From positions 1-5,948 of the forward strand of contig JAJZYO010000137.1 in the NCBI GenBank assembly GCA_021798075.1: 5,948 nt of DNA. Reading direction: 5' to 3'. This DNA comes from Actinomycetes bacterium. Lineage in GTDB: Bacteria; Actinomycetota; Acidimicrobiia; Acidimicrobiales; Palsa-688. The position numbers and the translations under genes are program-made. This document shows, one piece after another, positions 1 through 5,948 of the stretch. Each line of letters opens with the position of its first letter. Positions within the stretch are counted from its first letter, which is position 1. The notes under the pieces are model-generated. The model did not search any database, was not told the DNA's origin, and was given only the letters and a program-made list of their open reading frames with translations.

Positions 1-903
1 AGTCGAGTGCTGAGCGCCCTTCGGGCGCCCGGTGGTCCCGCTCGTGTACATAAGGAAGAGAGGGGCCTCGGCAGGCATGGAGACCGGAGCCACCTTCTTG
101 CCGGCGTAATCGCGCATGACCTCGTCGACAAAGTAGTCGCGGCCTTGCACCATCGGGCTGGCGGAATGGTACTCGTCTGGCCTCCTCCTAAAGACGAGGA
201 CCTTGTCGACTTCGCGGCCTTCCTTCCTCGCCGCCTCGACCGCCTCGTCGGCCTTTACCTTGTGGTCGAGGACCTTGCCGTCCCGGTAGTAGGAATCCAT
301 CGTTATGAGGACCTTGCTCCCCGAGTCGGCGATCCGGCCCCCGCAGGCCGTGCCCGAGAAGCCGGCGAAGACCTCCGAATGGATCACCCCGAGGCGAGCA
401 CAGGCGAGCATTACCACTGGCAGCTCGGGTACCATGGGCATGTGGAGGGTCACCCGGTCTCCTGGCCCTAGCCCGCAGAAACCCTCGAGCAACGCCGCCA
501 TCTCATTAACGCGCCTGTACAGCTCCTGGTAGGTTATGGCCTGCGTCGCCTCCTCCTCAGGCTCTGGCACCCAGATAATTGCAGCCTTGTTGGGGGACTT
601 TTCCATGTGGCGGTCCACGCAGTTGTAACTCGCGTTGAGCCGGCCACCGACGAACCACTTCCAAAACGGAGGGTCCGTCGTGTCCAAAGTCGTGTGCCAG
701 TACCGGTCCCAGTCGAGCAGGTCGGCGTACTCCCTGAAACACTCCGGGAAATGCTCTTCGCTGAAGCGCTCGTAAATGCGCGGGTCCGCGGCGTTGGCCT
801 GGGCAATGAAGCGCGCCGACGGGTAGTAGTACTCCTCCTCCCGCCAGTGCACCGCGATCTGGGCCTCGCTCACCAAGGCCGCAGTCTCCTCTGTGTTTGT
901 CAT
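1..903 (-). CDS. acs: Acetyl-CoA synthetase (acetate--CoA ligase, AMP-forming), N-terminal part; 3' end outside window
   Basis: Activates acetate with ATP to acetyl-AMP and then forms acetyl-CoA, in the cytoplasm. Only the first 301 residues are present; the family is usually about 650 residues, so the C-terminal CoA-binding and acetylation-site domain lies beyond the left edge. Seen in the sequence: an N-terminal cap with the FWKWFVGGRLNASYNCVDRH segment (residues 80-99), typical of AMP-forming acetyl-CoA synthetases; LACARLGVIHS at 166-176; CGGRIADSGSKVLIT at 187-201; and the phosphate-binding signature YTSGTTGRPKG at 286-296, near the cut. The ATG at 901-903 is chosen because AAGGAGGAG lies 7 bases upstream. 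It follows the methyltransferase gene by 43 bases, and that gap holds a large palindrome. One oddity: the usual VxFGGFS-type motif reads EVFAGFS here (residues 177-183). The family assignment is secure; the acs symbol is inferred from family and not from the missing half. Confidence 0.95.
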   Translation of the reverse strand, partial: MTNTEETAALVSEAQIAVHWREEEYYYPSARFIAQANAADPRIYERFSEEHFPECFREYADLLDWDRYWHTTLDTTDPPFWKWFVGGRLNASYNCVDRHMEKSPNKAAIIWVPEPEEEATQAITYQELYRRVNEMAALLEGFCGLGPGDRVTLHMPMVPELPVVMLACARLGVIHSEVFAGFSGTACGGRIADSGSKVLITMDSYYRDGKVLDHKVKADEAVEAARKEGREVDKVLVFRRRPDEYHSASPMVQGRDYFVDEVMRDYAGKKVAPVSMPAEAPLFLMYTSGTTGRPKGAQHST

Positions 904-910
904 GGACCAC

Positions 911-919
911 CTCCTCCTT
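911..919 (-). promoter_or_regulatory. Ribosome binding site of acs
   Basis: On the minus strand this reads AAGGAGGAG, a near-ideal Shine-Dalgarno sequence 7 bases before the ATG at 903. It fixes the acs start. It begins only 3 bases downstream of the end of the palindrome at 923-953, so folding there could affect ribosome access. Confidence 0.85.
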
Positions 920-922
920 GCT

Positions 923-953
923 TGTGTAGGAGCGCCCAGGGCGATCCTACACA
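923..953. repeat. 31-base near-perfect inverted repeat between methyltransferase gene and acs
   Basis: TGTGTAGGA (923-931) is exactly complementary to TCCTACACA (945-953). Inside these arms CGCCC (933-937) pairs with GGGCG (939-943) around a single central A at 938. The only mismatch is 932/944, so 14 of 15 possible pairs match. As RNA it would form a strong hairpin with a tiny loop. It overlaps the methyltransferase stop codon (947-949). No T run follows on the minus strand (next bases AGCAAGGAGG), so it is not a classic Rho-independent terminator. It could be an operator, a U-tract-less terminator or attenuator, or a leader hairpin of acs. Confidence 0.8.
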
Positions 954-1999
954 TCTGTGTTAGCTATGTCAGGCGACCGTGTTGCTTCTGTCAATTTGGC
1001 AGTTGCCGGCGCGCCAGCACTCATAGCGTCACCTGCACACTCCCCGCGGTCGACATCCTGGCGCGCGGGCCCGGTCCGACCGGTTTCAACGAAGTGCTGG
1101 CGCCCGGCCCAAAAGACCGGCGACGGGTCGGGGACAGCCCGCCCGTCGACCGACAGGTAGCGGACACCTCCCTCCCCGAGCCGCCGGCGCATCACCCCGA
1201 GAGCTTCCGGGTTGTCGTCCACCATGACAAAGCGCCGGCCGAGCTGGCGGGCGACGGCCCCAGTAGTGCCACTGCCAGCGAAAAAGTCAAGCACCCAGGC
1301 CCCGGGCTCCGACGACGCCTGCAAGGCGCGCCTCAGGATCCCCTCGGGCTTCTGGTTCGGGTAGCCGGTCTTTTCGGTGCCGCTCGTCGGGACGATCGTG
1401 TGCCACCAGACGTCGGTCGGGACCTTGCCCCGTTTGGCCTTCTCCGGCCCGACAAGGCCCGGCGCCATGTACGGTATGCGCTCGATGGCGTCTTGGTCGA
1501 AGTAATAAGTCCTCGGGTCGCGTACGTAGACCAGTATCGTGTCGTGCTTTGACGGCCAGCGACGCTTGGGGCGGCCACCGTAGTCGTAGGCCCAGATCAC
1601 CTCGTTCAGGAAGCATTCACGGCCGAATATCTCGTCGAGCAGCACCTTGCAGTAGTGGGCTTCCCGGTAGTCGATGTGGAAATAGAGGGTGCCATCGAGG
1701 CGCAACAGCCTCCGAGCTTCGTCCAGGCGAGGCGCGAGGAAGGCAAGGTAGTCGTCGAAGCGGTCGCTGTAGGACTTCTCTCCCGCCACCTCGGCCGAGT
1801 AGGTTCGCCCCCCGAAGCCCTTGCGGGTCGAGCCGGCGGACGCTGTGGTCCGCAGGGTCAGGCGGACTTGGGACCTACCGGTGTTGAACGGCGGATCTAT
1901 GTATATGAGCTGGAACCACCCTCGCGGGAGGGCAGGGAGTACGTCGGCGTTGTCGCCCAGCACTACACAGTCTGGCCCGTCGTCGCTGAGCTGGAGCAC
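947..1999 (-). CDS. Site-specific DNA methyltransferase, beta class, probably adenine-N6 (no restriction enzyme adjacent)
   Basis: Transfers a methyl group from S-adenosylmethionine to a base in a specific DNA site. The 350-residue product has the N6/N4 methylase (PF01555-type) fold in beta-class order: catalytic motif IV DPPFNTG at 35-41; a central part (about 80-200) with YFHIDYREAHYCKVLLDEIFG and WAYDYGGRPKRRWPSKHDTI segments that likely contains the target-recognition region; then NQKPEGIL (215-222, motif X); then the cofactor loop DFFAGSGTTG (238-247, motif I) and FVMVDDNPEA (257-266). DPPF rather than SPPY favours adenine-N6 over cytosine-N4. The start is GTG (1997-1999) with no good Shine-Dalgarno; a stop lies six codons further upstream in frame, leaving little choice. 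The last 60 or so residues (after about 287) are a Gly/Ala/Arg-rich tail without recognisable motif, whose DNA may carry the acs promoter. No endonuclease gene is beside it, so it looks like an orphan methyltransferase, similar from memory to a conserved actinobacterial group. Target site unknown. Confidence 0.9.
   Translation of the reverse strand: MLQLSDDGPDCVVLGDNADVLPALPRGWFQLIYIDPPFNTGRSQVRLTLRTTASAGSTRKGFGGRTYSAEVAGEKSYSDRFDDYLAFLAPRLDEARRLLRLDGTLYFHIDYREAHYCKVLLDEIFGRECFLNEVIWAYDYGGRPKRRWPSKHDTILVYVRDPRTYYFDQDAIERIPYMAPGLVGPEKAKRGKVPTDVWWHTIVPTSGTEKTGYPNQKPEGILRRALQASSEPGAWVLDFFAGSGTTGAVARQLGRRFVMVDDNPEALGVMRRRLGEGGVRYLSVDGRAVPDPSPVFWAGRQHFVETGRTGPARQDVDRGECAGDAMSAGAPATAKLTEATRSPDIANTDV
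966..994 (-). promoter_or_regulatory. Possible promoter for acs inside the 3' end of the methyltransferase gene
   Basis: Minus strand: a perfect TTGACA (989-994), a 17-base spacer, then TGACAT (966-971), which is only a poor match to TATAAT. If used, transcription would start around 955-960 and the acs leader would contain the whole palindrome at 923-953. The -35 box and spacing are seen; the weak -10 makes this tentative. Confidence 0.35.
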
Positions 2000-2060
2000 T
2001 CGCAGGGAGCCTAGTTATCTTGGCACGCGCGTACGAGTTTGGCCCCAGGCGATGGCAAAG

Positions 2061-2081
2061 GGGCGATCGACGAGCTCGCCC
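2061..2081 (-). terminator. Weak candidate terminator after the MFS transporter gene
   Basis: Thirteen bases past the transporter stop codon, GGGCGA and TCGCCC form a 6-bp GC-rich stem with a 9-base loop, followed on the minus strand by CTTTGCC. The T run is only three bases and the stem short, so this may be no more than chance in GC-rich DNA. Confidence 0.25.
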
Positions 2082-2093
2082 GCGCCGGTGCGG

Positions 2094-3566
2094 CTACTGA
2101 CGGCGCTCGGCGGCCTGGGTGGCCGCGACCGCCGTCGCAACGTCGCGAGGGTAGCGGTGGGCCGCGAAAAAGAGGTAGACGGCGCTCGCTGACAGCGGTG
2201 CCAGCATGAGGAGGAAGGTCCAAAAGAGGCCGGTGTGGCCCCCTCCGAAGACATACTCCGAGACGGCACCGAAAACGACCGGGGCGAGAGCTTGGGCCCC
2301 GGTGCGCACGAAGGTCCTTACCCCCTCGGCACGTCCCCACAGCCACGACGGGACGATGTCCAGGCGGGCCGCGTCTATTGGCGGGTTCTGAGCCATCAGG
2401 CACCCCGCGCCGAGTGCGATGTAGGGGAGGGCGCCGAGCGCGTCGCGGGTGAGGAACGCCGGCACGAGGAGGACGACGGCCGCTGACGCCGACACGGCTG
2501 CCACTATGACGCGGCCCGAGGCTCGCCCTCTTTGAAGGAGGCGGTCGCCGAGGGGCCCCGCCACCGCCACCCCGGCCACCGCACCGGCCCCGACGACCAA
2601 GAGCAACAAGTTGGCCACGACCTGGGTCACGTGGTACTGGCGGGTCACGAACTCCACGCCGAATGTCTCGACCCCGGCGAGGAAGTAGTAACCGAGTGCG
2701 CCAGAGACGATGAGGGCCACGTTGGTGCGCACCGAGAGCACGTAGCGCACCGTCTCGAAGAAGCCCATCCCCGGTCTGGCACGAGCCGCCAGCGCGGCAT
2801 CGGGGCGCGTACCCTGCTCGAACACGAGCTGCTGCGCGTCGGTGAGCTGGCTTGCTCGCTCGGCGCCACGTGGCGGCGACGGCCTCCTCCCCGGTGCGGT
2901 GACCCCGTCGGCGAAGGCGTTGGCGCCCCGAGCCTCACGAGGCGCGCCATTGCGCTCGGGCGCGAGCACGCCGGCGCCTCCCCGGCGCGGCTCGGGCAGG
3001 TGGAACACCGCCCACGCCAGAGGGAAGGCCGGCAGGGCAAGGACGACAAAGGCGACCCGCCAGGAGAGCGCCGCGATGTCCCCCGTGATGGCGAAGCCGA
3101 CCCCGGCACCGAGGAGCTCTCCAGTAAGGACGAAGCTGTAGATCTGCCCACGCTCGCTAGCGAGGAACCAGTCGCCTATCAAAGAAGCCGTCACCGGCCC
3201 GGCGGCAGCGCTCACGGCGCCGAGGGCCAAGCGGGCGTAGAGGAGCTCGCCGAAAGAGGAGGCTGTCGCGCTCCAGACCATGGCGACCGTCCAGGCGAGG
3301 ACCGTGAGGCCCAGAAGGTACGTACGGCGCACACGGTCGGCGAGGGCGCCGAACGGCAGCGAAAACACGGCAGCCACGACCGCGGTCACCCCAACGAGCA
3401 GCCCGATATCGGTGTTGCCTATGTCCAGCGCACGGCGCAGCTGGATCGCGGCCGCGCCAACTGTGGCCGTGTCGGCGCTCGACAGGGCAAGGACGCAGGC
3501 GAGCACGACGACGACCCGCGTCCTTTGCGGCCCCCCGAGGAGCGGCACCAAGCGCCGGCGGGCCAT
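2094..3566 (-). CDS. Major facilitator superfamily transporter, 12 TM, with long central loop
   Basis: Inner-membrane secondary carrier; substrate unknown. From the ATG at 3566 it is 490 residues. Hydrophobic segments lie at about 17-36, 54-74, 83-101, 108-129, 144-163, 170-190, then 282-300, 314-338, 351-371, 376-394, 421-438 and 446-468, giving the 6+6 MFS plan. Motif A is GALADRVRR (73-81), with a second-half counterpart GPLGDRLLQRGR (337-348). ERGQIYSF (138-145) after TM4 and the GE in TM5 (149-150) recall Spinster-like or sugar/drug-type MFS carriers, but this is not enough to name a substrate. The hydrophilic loop between TM6 and TM7 (about 191-281) is rich in Arg, Pro and Ala and longer than usual. 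An in-frame ATG at 3656 would add 30 polar residues; 3566 is preferred because AAAAGGG lies 7 bases upstream and the polar stretch has no transporter character. It lies 173 bases after the reductase gene and 94 before the methyltransferase gene. Confidence 0.88.
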   Translation of the reverse strand: MARRRLVPLLGGPQRTRVVVVLACVLALSSADTATVGAAAIQLRRALDIGNTDIGLLVGVTAVVAAVFSLPFGALADRVRRTYLLGLTVLAWTVAMVWSATASSFGELLYARLALGAVSAAAGPVTASLIGDWFLASERGQIYSFVLTGELLGAGVGFAITGDIAALSWRVAFVVLALPAFPLAWAVFHLPEPRRGGAGVLAPERNGAPREARGANAFADGVTAPGRRPSPPRGAERASQLTDAQQLVFEQGTRPDAALAARARPGMGFFETVRYVLSVRTNVALIVSGALGYYFLAGVETFGVEFVTRQYHVTQVVANLLLLVVGAGAVAGVAVAGPLGDRLLQRGRASGRVIVAAVSASAAVVLLVPAFLTRDALGALPYIALGAGCLMAQNPPIDAARLDIVPSWLWGRAEGVRTFVRTGAQALAPVVFGAVSEYVFGGGHTGLFWTFLLMLAPLSASAVYLFFAAHRYPRDVATAVAATQAAERRQ

Positions 3567-3739
3567 GGTGAAGCCCTTTTTGGTCACCCTGGCCACGGGG
3601 TGGGCCGGCTGTGGCTCCTGGCCCGCTCTTTGCACGGCTCCATCCTCGCTCGCCAAAGGGGCGGGCCGGCGCCTCTGCCCTTACGAATGCATCACACAGG
3701 CGTCACGTCAGCACACCCTTTGCGCGCCGACGAGCGCTA

Positions 3740-4708
<969 letters not shown>

Positions 4709-4713
4709 CGCTG

Positions 4714-4720
4714 CCTCCTC
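4714..4720 (-). promoter_or_regulatory. Ribosome binding site deciding the TTG start of the reductase
   Basis: Minus strand GAGGAGG, 5 bases before TTG at 4708. It supports a rare TTG initiation codon; the next in-frame candidate would remove conserved N-terminal residues (EYTKLGSTGLEVS). Confidence 0.8.
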
Positions 4721-4808
4721 GTCGTAGGGGCCGTAAATCGATCGGTCCGAGGTCCAACCCTAGGTGAACCTTACGTTGAGCCGTCCACCAAAGTGCTGGT
4801 AATGCGGC

Positions 4809-5606
4809 CTACTCGTCGTTACGGTCGCCGGCCGGGCCCTCGGTCAGCGCCTCGCGGAGGCGTTCCAGGTCACCGGCGACCATCCCCGCCGGCCCGAGCA
4901 GGTACGCCTCCGTCCCCCCGTAACGGCGGTCGAGCTCTTCGAGCGCGTGGGCCATGGGCGTCGCTGGTGCCCCGAGGACGAAGTCTGCGGCCTCGGGCGC
5001 CATGCCGGCGGCTGCCAGGGCTGTGCGAAGTGCCGCGACATCCGTGGCACTCACCTCGCCGGTGAGCTCGTAGTCGTAAAGGATCGTCGCCCTGTCCACC
5101 CCCAGGGCACCGAGGATCAGCGCCGCGGCGATGCCAGTGCGGTCCTTCCCGGCCGTGCAGTGGAAAACGGCGGGGAGGTTGTCCTGGTCGGCGAGGCTCT
5201 TCAGCAACCCGCCGTAGACGCCGGCGCGCCGGGAAAGCATGCCGATATAGATGCGCTCCACCGCCGCCACGGCCTCATCCAGGCTCTTGGCCCGCACTAT
5301 GTCGAGGCCTTCTTGGCTTGCGAGCTCGTCGAGCACGGGAAGGTGCACCGAGGGGAAGGGGTTGGGCTGGAGGCCGCGCTCCGTGTCACCCCTCAGGTCA
5401 AAGACTCCCCTCACCCTCAGCCGGCCGAAGGCTGCGAGATCCGCTTCGGTCAGGTTGTGGAGAGAGCCGGACCTGTAGACGAGGCCCCAGCGCGTCCACC
5501 TCCCGCCGGCTGCAGGGTACCCGCCGAGGTCGCGGAAGTTCCTCGCCCCTTCGAAGGGGAGCCGGCGCTCACCTTCTCCCTGGCCCCTTGGCCTCTGTCC
5601 TGCCAC
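4809..5606 (-). CDS. Tyrosine-protein phosphatase family protein (Tyr_phosphatase3 type)
   Basis: Hydrolyses phosphate esters through a cysteinyl-phosphate intermediate; substrates in this family include phosphotyrosine, phosphoserine/threonine and phosphoinositides. The 265-residue protein shows the bacterial PF13350-type pattern: NFRDLGGYP (23-31), WGLVYRSGSLHNLTEADL (40-57), VFDLRGDTE (68-76) and the catalytic P-loop HCTAGKDRTG (149-158), with nucleophile C150 and phosphate-binding R156. The K and D in the loop (K154, D155) are typical of this group, which includes mycobacterial MptpB. No signal peptide or membrane segment is visible, so it is expected in the cytoplasm unless exported by another route. 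The start is GTG (5604-5606) with GGAAGGAG 4 bases upstream. It follows the GHMP kinase gene by 32 bases, so the two are probably one operon. Whether the phosphatase acts on the kinase product is unknown. Confidence 0.92.
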   Translation of the reverse strand: MAGQRPRGQGEGERRLPFEGARNFRDLGGYPAAGGRWTRWGLVYRSGSLHNLTEADLAAFGRLRVRGVFDLRGDTERGLQPNPFPSVHLPVLDELASQEGLDIVRAKSLDEAVAAVERIYIGMLSRRAGVYGGLLKSLADQDNLPAVFHCTAGKDRTGIAAALILGALGVDRATILYDYELTGEVSATDVAALRTALAAAGMAPEAADFVLGAPATPMAHALEELDRRYGGTEAYLLGPAGMVAGDLERLREALTEGPAGDRNDE

Positions 5607-5610
5607 AGTG

Positions 5611-5618
5611 CTCCTTCC
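5611..5618 (-). promoter_or_regulatory. Ribosome binding site deciding the GTG start of the phosphatase
   Basis: Minus strand GGAAGGAG, 4 bases before GTG at 5606, inside the short gap after the kinase stop codon. It supports the GTG start and translation as a downstream operon gene. Confidence 0.75.
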
Positions 5619-5638
5619 GGCCCTATGCGCCGAACTGC

Positions 5639-5948
5639 CTATTGCGACTCGACGACCCTGGCGCCGGCCGGAGCGGGACGGAGCCGAAGGATCTCGACGC
5701 CGGCGACACCCTCCACCTGCTCGACCATCTTGGCCAATTCACGCGGCTCCTCTGGCCCGAGAAGGGTCACGGTGCCTCCTGGGCCACCGGCCCCGTTCAC
5801 CTTCCAACCGAGCGCCCCTGCCCCAGCGGCAGTTCCTATGACCTCTCGGGCGAGCGGGTTGACAAGGCTCGGGTGAAGACCTGCCTGGGCGTCGGTGTTG
5901 GCGACCATCGCCTCGCCATAAGCGCCCAGGTCGCCGGCAGCAAGAGCG
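5639..5948 (-). CDS. GHMP-family small-molecule kinase, C-terminal part; 5' end outside window
   Basis: Only the last 102 residues are present; the frame stays open to the right edge. The piece has the GHMP kinase C-terminal domain: an alpha-helical start (LAAGDLGAYGEAMVANTDAQAG), then LHPSLVNPLAREVIG, then GALGWKVNGAGGPGGTVTLLG, which is GHMP motif 3 (glycine-rich GAGGPGG). It ends with a beta-alpha stretch around ELAKMVEQVEGVAGVEILRL. GHMP enzymes phosphorylate small molecules such as galactose, mevalonate, homoserine or heptose phosphates. The GWKVNGAGG wording resembles sugar-kinase-like members (for example heptose-7-phosphate kinase and galactokinase-type relatives), but the ATP loop and substrate site are outside the window, so the substrate cannot be named. 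The phosphatase gene starts 32 bases downstream. Confidence 0.85.
   Translation of the reverse strand, partial: ALAAGDLGAYGEAMVANTDAQAGLHPSLVNPLAREVIGTAAGAGALGWKVNGAGGPGGTVTLLGPEEPRELAKMVEQVEGVAGVEILRLRPAPAGARVVESQ

Noticed and set aside
923..953. Reading the palindrome as a standard Rho-independent terminator of the methyltransferase gene
   Set aside because: The stem is strong, but no T run follows on the minus strand and it overlaps the stop codon, so I list it as an inverted repeat of unknown role.
893..1552. A 219-codon open frame on the plus strand
   Set aside because: It is opposite the methyltransferase, whose motifs are intact and in order; low-complexity translation without a family match.
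947..1999. A restriction-modification system
   Set aside because: Only the methyltransferase is present; the flanking genes are a transporter and acs, with no nuclease or specificity subunit.
3567..3656. A 30-residue longer N-terminus for the MFS transporter
   Set aside because: The upstream ATG has no well-spaced ribosome binding site and the added residues are polar and unlike transporter N-termini. It remains possible but is less likely than the start at 3566.
4947..5876. A 309-codon open frame on the plus strand
   Set aside because: It is antisense to the phosphatase (intact HCTAGKDRTG) and kinase genes and shows no motif.

Overview
The window is GC-rich. It carries six protein genes, all on the minus strand and tightly packed, with gaps of about 32 to 170 bases. 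High GC, strong AGGAGG-type ribosome binding sites, GTG and TTG starts, and the protein families seen (an acetyl-CoA synthetase with a CGGRIADSGS-type segment, a beta-class methyltransferase and an MFS carrier that resemble actinobacterial proteins) suggest a chromosomal segment of an actinomycete-like bacterium. This placement is inferred from memory of the families, not from a search.

Reading in the direction of transcription (right to left): the 3' end of a GHMP-family small-molecule kinase (5948-5639); a Tyr_phosphatase3-type protein phosphatase with an intact CTAGKDRTG loop (5606-4809); a YajO-like aldo/keto reductase starting at TTG (4708-3740); a 12-TM major facilitator transporter with a long central loop (about 3566-2094); a beta-class adenine-type DNA methyltransferase with no restriction enzyme beside it (1999-947); and the first 301 codons of an acetyl-CoA synthetase (903-1, running off the window).

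The kinase and phosphatase are close enough (32 bases, with a ribosome binding site in the gap) to be one transcript, and the reductase may follow in the same unit. The methyltransferase and acs are separated by only 43 bases. That junction holds the most striking non-coding signal: a 31-base near-perfect palindrome that overlaps the methyltransferase stop codon and lies just upstream of the acs ribosome binding site. A TTGACA box is nearby, in the end of the methyltransferase gene. No mobile elements, RNA genes, CRISPR arrays or integration sites are visible. I do not see a new multi-gene system here: most of the window looks like ordinary core or accessory metabolism, with a few points worth checking.
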